Notes under the pieces: model-generated
What the model was told of the DNA's origin: nothing
Database searches by the model: none
Seen by the model: only the letters and a program-made list of their open reading frames with translations
Translations under genes and position numbers: made by a program
Origin: Tetrahymena elliotti 4EA
Taxonomy: Eukaryota > Ciliophora > Oligohymenophorea > Hymenostomatida > Tetrahymenidae
Length of the DNA stretch: 64,000 nucleotides
NCBI GenBank assembly: GCA_000231825.2
Contig: JH720323.1
Coordinates: 399,825 to 463,824, forward strand
Direction: 5' to 3'
Part shown: in pieces, positions 48,954 through 61,378 of the stretch
How the letters are laid out: every line of letters begins with the position of its first letter
Numbering within the stretch: the first letter of the stretch is position 1

Positions 48954-50942
48954 TCAGTAGTATTGATTAGGGTTAACATGATTAATCATGTTATAGTTAA
49001 AGCCATAAGGTTTATCATTAATACCAGTGTCAAACATATCACTAGTAAAGTATAAACTTTGGAAGTTTACATTTGTTTTTCTCATATTTTCTTTTGGATT
49101 ATTTTAAAATTATGCTGAATTAGGAGGGTAGTTAGTATTTAATTAATTAACTGAGTTGATATAATTAGATATAAGTTATTATGTTTAAGATGCTGCTTTC
49201 ATTTAATCTTAGATAATTGATATTTCTTCTTAAGTATAAGTGAAATATCTATCAAGTTACTCTGATAAATTAGATTAGTCCATGACAGACTTGTATTCTC
49301 TATATTTATTAAATTAATATAAATATATCAGATTTGAATTAATACATTGATTACCTGTAGACTTTCTTGTAAGTTGAAATAGATTCTCTTATATTATTGT
49401 TGAGAGAAGCACTTTTCATTTTTTATTTTGTTAACCTCTTTTTTCTGTTAACATACAAAAACATTTTAGATGCAGCTAGTTTTAATTTCTACAACACAGA
49501 TAGCTTACTCAAAATATAAAAAGATTTAGCTTCCAGAAAATTAATTAACAAAATATTAATTAAAGAGTTGCACATGATAGAAGTTATAAAAGTTCCTGAA
49601 ATAGCAGCCATAGCTGCAAAGAAGCGCCCATGATTAGTCACTGGAAAAGTATCACCATAACCGACGGTAGGAATAGTAATCATTATACACCAAATAGGAA
49701 CAGCAATTTAATCAAAATGAGGAATCTTAGGTCCATCCTCTCCTGGTTGAGTACGGATTAGAGGACGTTCACATATTCTCATAGCATAACTGTAAAAGAA
49801 TAAACTAAAAACATAACAAAACCAATAGACATGCATAGGATTAGTCTACATATAAACCTTTAAGATGAATAAAGGACTCATTTTAGTTGCATATAAATAA
49901 CTAATTAATAAATATTTGAGAAAAAAATGAATTTAAATTCAAAGATTTTAAGTTAATTACCAAATTCTGTTAACTTTCTCGCTGTACCATTGAGTGTTCA
50001 TTAATACAATTTTAGCCATAATAAAAAACCTCAAAAGCATAAACAGAAGTAAAATTTCATTTAAATAATGATATACTTCTATTTAATAATAATCTACGAA
50101 AAAGTAGATTTTAATGTCTTTGAACCATGGCTGAGGAAAAACAACAAACACAAGCATCTCAATAAGCATGAGTTTCCATTATCCAGAATTAAAAATAGAA
50201 GTCTATTTACCAACTTATTTTGTAGCAATAATAAATTGATTTTTAGCTTCATAAGAGAAATAAGTCATAATAACTATTTGTTACATAATAAATTATTAAC
50301 AATTAATTTGCTAAAAAGCTTTTCTATTTATGTAAGCCGCCTGTATTTTCTTAGATAAATTAGATTTATATATTTTCCAATGATAAAACTCTTAAAAATT
50401 AAAAATAAATAGTTACTTAAAACGATTGAACATATTAATATGATATATAGAAACCAATCAGCGTAATATTCATTCTTGTCTTAAAACTCTATTTCATACT
50501 TTTATAAACATTTTATTTTAAATTCTTTTATGCATTGTAAGTATTAATAATATCTTACATCTAATATCGCAACAGCTTATGCTTAAAGCATTAAAGTCAA
50601 TCTGCATAAATCTAATTGTCTCATTTTTTCAAAATAAAATTTAGTCTCTCTGGCATCTTCTATTTTTTCTACATTTTCTTCATCAAGAAGCATTTTATTC
50701 AAATTTCTATTGATTTATCATATTTTAAATTTACAATTTATTATATTTCATTGAAATGCTTGTTGTTACTTTTTGAAATCCAAAAAATCAGATTTCTTCC
50801 AAAACTCCGACCTATACTCAGATTTTTTATTTGTTTCTTGCTTTGTATAAGACTTCAATTCAGATTTTTATAAAGATTCTTTTTTTTCTATATTGGCATT
50901 TTCGCCTTCGCCATTTACAGGGTAATTATTCTCCTCCTTCAT
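48954..50942 (-). CDS. SK-like potassium channel, tandem copy 2
   Basis: A paralogue of the adjacent channel with the same layout. It has an acidic/Ser-rich N-terminus (MKEENNYPVNGEGE), then LLDEENVEKIEDARETKFYF, closely matching LLDEEKVEKMEDATESKFYF in copy 1. The pore is ITIPTVGYGDTFPVTNHGRFFA, followed by S6 and LEAKSFYILSKLSVL. The linker after S6 has diverged strongly from copy 1, so calmodulin binding may differ. The C-terminus again ends YNMINHVNPNQYY, nearly identical to copy 1. The filter and Gly hinge are intact, so a conducting channel is expected. Introns fall at equivalent places, which supports tandem duplication. Splice borders in the S1-S4 region are approximate. Confidence 0.87.
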
Positions 50943-52151
50943 TCTTATTTTATATTGTTAAATTTGAGATATTAATTAATTTCTAACATCAAGAATGATA
51001 TATTATTAATTTGAAATATTTCATATAGAAATTTACAATTTACAAACCCTCAAATTTTTTACAAAATTAATGCTATTAAGAATTTTAATTTTTCAGTAAT
51101 TACCAAACATCTAATTTTTAATTTCTATGATCAAAAAACTCAAAAACAACATGTAGACATTTTCATTACTTGAAAAATTTTAGAATTTTAGTGTAAAAAA
51201 ATAAATCAGCAAATAATTGTTGATCACGCTTAAACATTACTTGCTTCCATAATAAGTATTTTTTAATCTAATTATAAAAAAGGAGTTTTAAGTTATCTCA
51301 AACTAGAAATAATAAATTTGTGTTTTAAAAAGAAAGATTAATAAATTTTACCAAAATACTTTGATTATTTTTTTTTCAAAAATTTAAAATTTATCAAAAA
51401 AAGAATTGCTTATCTTATTAAGATAAATTTCATATTTATTATTTTAGATTACTGAAGTTTTTAATATTTACCTAATTTTATTTAAAATAATTCAAAGAGA
51501 AATCTTTGTTCATAACCTTAAAGATTGATATTTATTAGTTAATAAATTTTATAAAATGTATTGAAATATAATGAGTGAGTGGTGAAGTATTATAATGATA
51601 GAAAATAAATAAGAATTCTTAAAACTAAATTAATTTGTATGATTTGATATGGATTTACATTTATGGATAGATGTATATGGCATAAATACATTTATAAAGT
51701 GTTTATATGTTATACTTGTGTAAAAATGTGATATTTCAATTAAAATTATTAAGAAATGAATATATTTTATGAGAGGAAAAAGGAGTAAGGGAGACAGACA
51801 GATTCTTATGGAGTAAATAAATGGGTGGCTTTAAAGCTCAAATTCTTTTTTTATTTTAATTTTTATTAATCCTATTATGTATGGTAAGTTATTAAATTAT
51901 GGTTTAATATAAAAGGATGTTTGGATGAATAATTATAATTTTATTCTTTTATGTGTGCGATTTATTATTTTTATTAATTTGTGTAAGAGTGTAGGTTATA
52001 ATTAGAAAACCTAGCAGTATAAGCAGTAATAAACTGTTAAAGTATTTATTTATATCAATTTATCGGTGATGAGTAATTGGCTAATTTATTATTGTTAAAA
52101 TCTAAATTTTATTATTTAAATAGAATTTCATGCTTCTTAATTACAGCTTAA
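50943..52151. other. AT-rich intergenic region
   Basis: 1.2 kb between the channel copy 2 start and the coiled-coil gene stop (both minus strand). No coding frame supported; it contains the copy 2 promoter. Confidence 0.5.
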
Positions 52152-54599
52152 TCAAAAAGGAATAATGGAATTTTATAATTAGAACTCCATCACTGATTTT
52201 TAGCTGACACGTACTTTCTTCTTTTTAGTCTTTTTTTATTCAGAGGAATGCTATTCTCTAAATAAGTCATGAACTTAATCATCTCTATTCAAAGCAGATT
52301 AGTCATTATTTTGCATGTAGCTTTATTCGAAATTGATCTAATTCGAATTCTTGTAATTAGAAATATTTTTAGTTTAATCAATTTATGACAAGATCATTTA
52401 TTCGTAGTGGTTGGGAATTTCGAATTCTTGCATGAATTCCTAATTTTATTACAGCTAAAGATCTTATAATTTTGTTTCGCTCAAATTAGGTTCAGTTTTT
52501 GCAGGTGTTGTAATGTCTACTATATCCATATCGAGTTCATTTTTACTGCTTAAATCAAATGAACCATGAACCTTTCCTCCATTATCTGATCTCGCCTTTT
52601 CATTTTCTTCTGTATCTAAATTTTCAGGTCCATGCTTTTTTATTTTTCTCATCTAAAGTCTCTTTTGGATCAGATTAAGTTGTGTATCTGTATCTCTTTA
52701 TATAATTTTCTTATTATGACGGATATCTTAGCTGTGAGAATTGATAAGTGTCTTGACAGACTCTTTGGTGTCTTGTTATTATATGTACTTCATGTTAAGT
52801 TCTAATTCTTTTTAACGCTATTTGTTAATATTCTCGTCAAAACCAAATTCTAGCTTATCTTTCTTTAAGTCAAACTATTTATAATAGAATTATAAAATGA
52901 TTAATTAATGCTTTTTATTTATTATTTTATTTTATTTTTTGATTAGTTCAGTTTTTTCTTGTTTGTTTAAAACTTTTGAAAATGTTTGAATGATAAATTT
53001 TATTCAGATTTCCGTTATTTTGTAAATGTGAATAAGACGATTTGTCTTCAAAGAAATGAATTAATGATTCTACTAAATAAATGACAAAAAATATTATATT
53101 TTACTCATCTTTAATTTGTACGAATTCTCAAAAATAACTTGAAAAGAATAATTTAAATTATCTCAAAAATATATTTACTGGTAGTTCCTCATTGGGCTCA
53201 GATTTTAATTCTTCTTATGCCTTGTCTATTGCCATGTTGACATTCTGTTTAAGCAGCAGAGATCTAGTTTTATTCTTAAAAATCAAGTATTTATCACTTT
53301 TAATGCTCTCATAATATTCTATTGCAATCTATTATTTTAATAAAACTTTATTTAGCAAACGAATTTAATTTGTATTTAAATCAAGTCTTGATTGTATATT
53401 TTTATTCCCAAACTGTAAGATGATGCTTTGTTTGTGCTTATTCATAGGTCGGTTTAAACAAAATTTGACCTAAAAACCCATCTTAACAAAAACTAAAATT
53501 TAAATGAACCCAAAAAGCAATTTTTAAATCACTCTCTGTATCAAAAAAATATTAATCTTTATTTTTATTCAAAATAAATTTCTATTTTATCTATCAAGCC
53601 TTCACTTATAATGAATATTAATGCAAAATATTTACTGCATATAGCTCAACTAAGCGATTAATAACTTGTATATCTACATTGGGATGCTCAGCCTCAAGCT
53701 CCAAATTAAACACTTCATCAGAAAAGTTAGGTGGAAGTTATGGTGCTTTATTTTCAATAACTTCTTTCTTTTTTGCACTTTCAGAGTTTATTCCTAATTT
53801 CAGTAAGCTTTTTAACATTTTTACTTGCCCTATTTTTTGCTTTGTTATTAAGGAAAATTATATTTTTTTTTGTATGTTTGCTTTTCTCTTTATCCTTTTT
53901 TTCCTTTTGTTTTTTTCTACTATTCAGGCTAATATTTTTTGTTTTTTTTTATTAATAAATTACATAGATTTTTTGCTTTTCTTCTCAAAATTTATTCACC
54001 TAAAATGTTAGCTAGTCATTTTTTCATGTCATCCATCAAAACTTCATTCTAAATTAATAATAATTACTTCTCGCCTGTATTCTTAGTTAGATGAATAAAT
54101 GCAATTCCTTAGGAATTACATACTTTGCTTTTATTTTATGATGTTCAATTAATAAAGTTCGCATTTTTATTTTAGTCAGTTTGAAGGAATGGATGATGTA
54201 TATTGAAATTTCGCAAACATAATTTTTAATTATCAGATCAGCAAACAAAAATTATTAATCATAGAATTTGCTTTTAAGGTTAATATTATTTTCGGATAAT
54301 AATTTTTGATTTGTCTCATCCAAAATATTTATTCGCATGAAGGGTAAATTTATTTATTCTTTAAAAGTTGAAATAGCAATATAATCTGCTTTTAAACTAA
54401 AATGTATATATTAATTATTAGATTCTTGTTACACTTATCAATTCTGTTAAATTCATCTTTTCTTTTATATTCAAATTTTTTTTTGAAACCAATCAAAATA
54501 TATAGCTTGAAAAAGCCTTATCTGATAAATATCAGTTTTATTTTAAAGACAAACTGTTAAAAATTGCTCCAGTGATGAACATTGATTTAATCTTTTCAT
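52152..54599 (-). CDS. charged coiled-coil protein, ~637 aa, with an A9 frame break
   Basis: Five exons: 54435-54599, 54068-54396, 53606-54012, 53179-53469 and 52152-52874. All internal joins are in frame. The protein starts MKRLNQCSSLEQFL and includes a basic Lys/Arg run (KKTKRKKRIKRK), an ordered segment (EHPNVDIQVINRLVELYAV, then IEYYESIKSDKYLIF), an extended helical region (QRQKELELNMKYIQQQ) and a Lys-rich C-terminus (KKTKKKKVRV). These features suggest a cytoskeletal or ciliary coiled-coil protein, family unknown. In exon 1 the natural reading needs one base fewer in an A9 run (plus-strand T9 at 54476-54484); with eight A the exon has the right phase for the next. An indel error or ribosomal slippage are both possible. 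Plus-strand frames over the same DNA are antisense shadows. Confidence 0.75.
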
Positions 54600-56160
54600 T
54601 AAAATCTATTAAAATTCAATTTTTTCTGATTTTTTGTATTATTTTTATCAATCTTAAATAAAAAAAATATATTATTTTCTTTTATGTCTAACATAATACT
54701 ATAACATAATACTAGATCAAATTAACAAAAAAATTAAGAAAGTAATTATTTTTATTGGTTTTTGTTATAACATCCCTAAAATTATTTTTCCTATTTAAAT
54801 CTTCTAATTTTTAATAATTTATTGAAAAGTTCTAAAAATTTTTCACACTTTTTCATTTTTTGAAATATCACTCAAAGTAATTAAATAAATTATCATATAT
54901 ATTTTTAATAATAAAATTATGTTTGCTAATTTTAGATATTATTTAAAGTAGAGATTTCTTGTATCTTCTAAGAATTTTATTTAAAATGAATAAAATAAAT
55001 ACTTTTAAGTTAATCGTTAATGAAAAAATACTTTAATAATCAATTTAATTTAATTGGCTAATATTTAAGTTAATCTAGCTCATAATAGAAAAGAATTGGT
55101 GTAGTATCTATTCAATTATTCTTACTAAGTAAAATTTAGCTAAAGAATTTCAATATTTAATTGTTAAATGGATTTTTTTTTATGCTTAAGTTTGTTGGTT
55201 GATTCAGTTCTACTTGTAGAAAAAACTGAAACTTACTATGAAAAACCTTAAAAAATAACTTTTTTTAAATGTTTCTATTTGACTATAATTGTAAATTTTA
55301 TTTTAAAAATAAATTGCTAGAATGTTTTAAGATAGCTTTACAAAAATTTTTAATCAAAAAAATATTAATAAAAGTGAATTAAATAAATCAAATTTTAAGA
55401 TAAAAATAATAATTAAAATTTAGATTTATATAAAGTGATTTATTTTTAGGATATCAAAATAGTATTCCTTTGATATTCTTCATTCATTAATCATAAATTT
55501 TAATTTTTAAATAAAAGATATTTGAATTCTAAGAAAAATAGAAAAATTAAATTTAGAAGAGATAGATATGCTAAATATTCACAAGTAAGTTAATTTTTTA
55601 TTGAATCACATATTAAAAAAAGTTAGTCATAGTTTTGATAGTACTACAATTTTATTTTATATAAACTCTAAAAATGAATAAATTTTGATAATACTTTACT
55701 TGCAAGAATATTTTGACTATTCTCTTTGTTAGAGTTATATTTTTAAAATTTCAAAATGAATGATCATTTATCAAAAGAAATATTTTAATTGTGATAAAAA
55801 TTGAATTAGATTTTTCATAGATTTTTTACATTTAACATGAATTAACTCTTTCTCATGTAATATTTGCTAGTTTAATTATTAAATGATCATTCTATTATCA
55901 AAATAAAATACATACTGAGTAAATAAATGAATTTAATAAATAAATCTATGAATGATATATTTTAAAATCAAAGAAAATTGAATATTGCTTATAAGTTGGC
56001 ATTACTTTTTAGCATATAGAATAGATTGATTAATAATTTGTTCGTTTGTATTTATATTTTTTGTGATTTTTACAAAAGAAGAAACTCAAAAAATTCTAAT
56101 CATCAAAATAAATAATAAGGATTCAATTTTTATAAAAGCTAGAGGTGATAGTATTTTGAA
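54600..56160. other. divergent intergenic region
   Basis: 1.6 kb between a minus-strand start and the ARMC9-like plus-strand start, so both promoters lie here. It holds the second copy of the 21-base shared sequence (55904-55924). AT-rich; no coding frame supported. Confidence 0.45.
55904..55924. repeat. 21-base sequence shared with 38765-38785
   Basis: Second identical copy, 237 bases upstream of the ARMC9-like ATG. Significance is uncertain in such AT-rich DNA. Confidence 0.4.
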
Positions 56161-59100
56161 ATGAAGAAGAGCTAAGGAAGTGGTGGAAATTCAAATTAGA
56201 ATAGTAATATCAATAGTAATAGTTAAAGCCAGAATAATAATAGTAAAGCTAGGTTAAGTGCATAAAACTAAAGAAAAGTAGCACAAAGTAATACCAACAT
56301 TACACATTAAAACAGCAGTGCAAGTACAAATAATAATAGTCATTAAAGTATTTAAAATTAAGAGGAGAAAAAGAGGCCTCAAACTAATGCAGATAAATAC
56401 AAGCCTACTTAAATATAAAATGTAAACAATCTTTAAAGATAGAGTGTACAAAGTGTAACTAATTTGAGAGACAAAAAGCAGCTAGAAATGCAAACCGATT
56501 AGGATATTTATTATGGTGATAATGATGACTAAGATGATTAAATGACAAAAGATCATTAATAAGAAGCTGATAAATAAATATAGTTATCAGAAGATTAGGA
56601 AAATATAGTTAAGTTAGTAAGTGGCTATTTAGTAAAGCATGGATGCAATCGCTCAAATGAAATATTCCTTAAAGAAATCTACAGGCCATAGAACCCTCAA
56701 AATAAAAAGCAAATGATAGTGAATTCATTGATGAATGTAAATTTTTAGAAATATTATGATAGTTTGTTCATTTTTATTAACTTAAAAAGAACTTTTAAAA
56801 TATTTTTCAAATTATTTCAACAAGTTTTTAAATGCAAATTTATTTGTTTAGGATTAAAATGAGTTCAATTACTTAAATTTATCATAATAATATTAATAGG
56901 CATTTTAAAAAGGCAAAAGGGATTTATTTTTTGGCAAATGGACATCATTTCCTCATAACAACAAACCAAATTAGATAGATAAGGTATACATTCATTAATG
57001 CATCTCAAATATTTTAAAAATAGAATTTATTGTTTATTTTTAACAGAATAACAATAAACAACAAGCAACATTTGGAAAGGAGAAATTAAAATTTTTGAAA
57101 AATTTAAAAAATCAAATGATTTGAAATTAAAAATTATCTGAAATATTTTGAAAAGATAGAATATTTATTTATTGATTCATTTTCTTTCTTAACTTGTTTG
57201 CTTGCTTATTTCTTAGCCCTATTATTTACTTATATATATTAGCTAGTATATTTACGAAGATGTTCATTTTATTTAAATAGTTGGAATTCTATCTTCAAAT
57301 CTATTTCTTGATTTATGAGATACACCCTCTTTTTAAAACAAAAGATAAAATTGGAAATGATAGAATAGAGTATTTTAGATCATATTTAGACTCAAAAGGT
57401 TCTGAGCTATCTAAAACTACTGAACTACTTACTTTTTATGCCCTCCCTTATATATAAAAACCTTATGAACATCAAAGTTTCAAGCATTTATTCACCTAGG
57501 AGTGGGTTTAGGACTTGCAAAAGAAGCTTAAAAGTTCTCTAGATAAGTTAATAAGTGAAGAACATTAGTATTGCAAATTAGAGGAAATATATTTTTCTGG
57601 GAAAAATAAACCTGACTAGGCCAAATAATAATAGTAATAACAAGCTGTAAATAATTAAAATATACCTTAATAATAGTAATAATAGCCCTTTTATCCAGCA
57701 CCTTATGCTCCTGCTTTATAATAGTAAATGAATAATGGATAAAACTTCAATAATGTAAATAGTAATATTCAACCCAATAATATCAATGTAAGTTACTTAT
57801 AAAATGACATAAGTTACCTTCCAGATAATTCTTATATTACTGACAATAACTCTCTCAGAGCTAATAATGATCAATATTTAAAAGTTTTATAAGAGTTGAA
57901 TTCTAGATATTCGAACCTTCATAAAGTATATATATAAGTTTAAGAGTAAGCAAAGCAGGCTATTATGGACTCACACCAAAAGTGGTTTAAGCTTGGCTAA
58001 GATCTAGTTTATTTAGCAAAAGATGTAAAATATTTACAGCTCTTAAAACAACTAAATTTTTATGCATTTTAATTAAAAATAGTTAATAGGCATGGTAGAA
58101 ATGTCAGCAAAGGGTAATCCTCCATCACCTCAAATATTTGAAAGCAAAAAAAAGAAATTAGGGTAGTTTGAACATTTCCTTAGTTCTAACATAGAAGACT
58201 TGGTTCAATAGAATTAAGACATATCATTATTTGAAAAATAAGTCAGTATTATAGAATATGATCAAAGTCCAATCATGTAATAATAGTATAAAGCTCAACA
58301 GTAACAATAGTTTAATGGGTAAATTTTGAACTCCAACTTGTAATTTGATTAATCTCCATAAAATCTTTTGCAAGCTGCAAGCTATGATGTCAATATGATA
58401 AATAGCAGAAAAGGTTAGAACACTTATGAATAAATGGCTTAAATTTAAGAAAGTCATAAATAATAATAAATTCATCAACACCATCAGTAATATCAAATGC
58501 ATCATTAAAATCAATAAGTTTAATATTAATATCCTAATCAGCACTAACAACAATAAATAGAATAAGATAATGACTTTTAGTCATATGCACCAATAGATTT
58601 CAATAAAATTAAATTATCTTTAAAATCGGATACAAACTTTTAGTTTAAAATAAGTATTCTTTAAGCTCTTCGTTGGAGAATTGCTAAAACAAGAAATGCA
58701 TATCAAAGAAGAGAGGTTATTATTTCTTATACTATTAATGATCTTCTGGGATGTTCAAAAAATGATACTCTTCTCTAAAGCGCTTTGTTTAACTCCCCTA
58801 ATGAAAGATTAACCGAGTAACTATTTATTTTTATTTTCTTTATTTTTTTATTCAATATCATCATTATTAATAAGATTTGGTCTGAGACTTGTAAATGCTT
58901 TAGCTTCTGATTTTGAGGGACGTACATATTTGGTTGAAAGTGAAACCCTTGTAAAGTTGCTTATAGCTATCCTTCGTAGAGAAGTAAACAATTTTTATAC
59001 AAAAATTAAAAGGAAAGTTATAAATGTGTTATTGTTTTTATAGGGAGAAGATTCAAGTACTAGAAGAAATGCTTTAGGTGCCTTGCAAAAGTTATCATTG

Positions 59101-60577
59101 AGAAAGAAACCTTAAATTGTAATGATTTAAAATGATCTCATCAAATGGATAGTTGAAACTTTAAGAAAAGTAAGTTGAAAATTATTTTTTTTATTTTACA
59201 ATTGTGATTAAAATTTATCAGGAAAAAGATTAACTCAGTGAATATAGCTACGAATATGCTACAGCTCTTTTTATGAATCTATCTTTGAGATCTCTTGGAA
59301 GAGATAAATGTGAAGATGAGGATTTAAGAGTTTTAGAAGTACTGCAGTAGCTTTTGGAACATGAAAATTAATAAGTGAGAACTTTTGTAAATGGAACATT
59401 ATATTCTTTACTTTGTAGACCTGCTCTAAAAGAATAGTCAAGATAACTTTCTTTATTACAATATCTTGTCCATTTGAGAGATAACTCAGATGAAAGATTT
59501 AACAAACAATTATAGTAAATATTTACTTTTATTTTAGCACATTAAATTTATTTAAAAACTTAAAAATTAGGTATATTATTAACTAGCTTGAGAAGCCCGA
59601 TGAAGAAGAGGAAGAAGAAAATGCTAGTGACTAAGAAGAAGATAACGATGAAGATGATATTGAAGATGAAGAGATGGATGATGAAGAAGAGTAAGATGAG
59701 TATTTAGACCTGATTGAAGTTCCAGGAAATGATGAGTAACTCATTGGAGAAAATTTATTAATATAATAATTTAGTTTAAGGGGTTAAGAAGCACTTAGAT
59801 AGCATAATATGACAAGGACTGCTTTAGAAGAGAGCAAGAAAAATGCTCATAATTAATCAATCCTTAACTAGTCAAGAATAAATAACAGACCAGAGCCTTT
59901 TAATAGACCTGCTACTCCTTCTCTCTCAATAAGCTAAATCTCACATTCATAAATGCAAGGTAAAATAATAATGAAAATTTATTTTAAATCTATTTATATT
60001 TAAATTAATAGGTTATCCAGATACAAAGAGAAACAAGAACTTAAACAATATCTCCCACTAACATAGCTAATAAAAATAATATTAGCAGAATGTGTACAGC
60101 TAACAGTAATATTAGTAAAGAGATAATGGAGAATAATTGAATTAGTAGCAATAATAACTTATGCTGCTAAAGTAAAAGTAACAAATGCAACAACAGTAAA
60201 TTTAGCAAAATTAATAATAACAACAGCATATCAACTAATATTAATAACACTAAAAGTAAAATCTGAATTAGTAATATAATCATTAATCTCCATAAATGTA
60301 CAATGATGGTAATAATTACTCATAAAATTCTTCTGATAGTAAAAATTATATCCAGCATCAATAGTCAGCCAAAAATACTCACCAAAATCATCCTCCTAAT
60401 TAACATGTAATTTATAAAATGTTTTTTTTTATTATGTTTTATCTTAATTTCATATTTAAATAGGCAAAAACACCTCATAATAATGAAATCAAAGTATCAG
60501 ATACCAAAGAAGCCTTTGCCCCAAGGCCTAAAATTCCTAGAACACCACCATCTAATAAGGATGAGGATAGTAACTGA
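56161..60577 (+). CDS. ARMC9: ARMC9 orthologue, LisH and armadillo-repeat ciliary protein, 1203 aa
   Basis: ARMC9 acts at the ciliary base and tip and is mutated in Joubert syndrome. Ten exons join exactly: 56161-56736, 56852-56983, 57281-58024, 58083-58816, 58875-58983, 59044-59169, 59222-59514, 59571-59959, 60012-60406 and 60464-60577. After a Gln/Asn/Ser-rich start comes a LisH-like segment (VSGYLVKHGCNRSNEIFL), then LEFYLQIYFLIYEIHPLF and the ARMC9 hallmark TTELLTFYALPYIQKP. A coiled coil and Gln-rich linker follow. The armadillo region matches the human order: NDLLGCSKND, FNSPNERL, RLVNALASDFEGRTYL, NALGALQKLSLRKKPQ, LSEYSYEYATALFMNLSLRS and FVNGTLYSLL. A long acidic run and Gln-rich tail end the protein. 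The linkers and tail make it longer than the animal protein. The start is the first ATG of the open frame. Confidence 0.93.
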
Positions 60578-61378
60578 GTGATATCAAACTGAATACTGAA
60601 TATATAACTCAAAACAATTTAATTTATAAAAAAATAAAGTTTACTGATATGATGTTCGGATTTGAGTTTTACTATCTATCTCAAGCATTAGACATAATAT
60701 TTTCCTCATAAATTTCTAACTTTTTTGGAATAAATGCTTCAAGTAATATAATATATAACATTTAACAATGATTTCTTATATCCTTAATTAAAATAGATAT
60801 TAATTTTTATGAATTTATTTATCTACCTAAATGTATATAAAATTTTATTATTGATTCATTAATTTATCGTAAGAATAAAATGTATTTTTAGATATTTTAC
60901 ATAATTTGTATATAAAAATTGTTTAAAGCTTACAAGAAGATTTTATTGAGAATATTCTAATTTTCTTTATTCTACATATTTTATTCATTAATATTTCAAA
61001 AGAATCTTTCTACTTCTAAAATAGTAAATCATTATTAATGGTTATCTTTTTAATCTTCTAAAGTTATATTATTTAGAATAATAGAATGTTAGAAGTAATT
61101 AATTGGGTTAATTTTCTTTATTAATAATTATTCCAATCTTATGATAGATGCTTTTTTCACTATTTTATCAGAAATAGTTCAAATTCTTAGAAATCCAGAA
61201 AAACTAACAAAAACACAATCACAATAAAGCGATTAAATAAAATTAACTCCCTGATCTTTTTATAGAAGCTAGGGAAATCTAATACTTATCTACTTATTAG
61301 TTAAATAAAAAAAGAGCTTATTTATTATTTTATAATATTTTTATGTGAAATTTCTTGTTAAATTGAAGTTTTAAAAAA
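60578..61378. other. intergenic region
   Basis: About 800 bases between two plus-strand genes. A minor ATG-containing stretch near 61140 does not stay open. AT-rich and otherwise featureless. Confidence 0.5.

Noticed and set aside
50068..50873. Plus-strand frames over the second channel gene
   Set aside because: Antisense to channel exons whose pore motif and paralogue alignment fix the coding strand.
53679..54206. Plus-strand frame starting MGCSASSSK, seemingly a myristoylated protein
   Set aside because: It is antisense to exon 3 of the minus-strand coiled-coil gene, whose joined exons keep phase over 637 residues. The plus frame quickly becomes Phe/Leu/Ile-rich, the mirror of a Lys-rich sequence.
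58227..58553. Minus-strand 108-codon Leu/Ile-rich frame
   Set aside because: Antisense to the Gln-rich linker of ARMC9; Gln codons TAA/TAG/CAA mirror to Leu/Ile/Leu.
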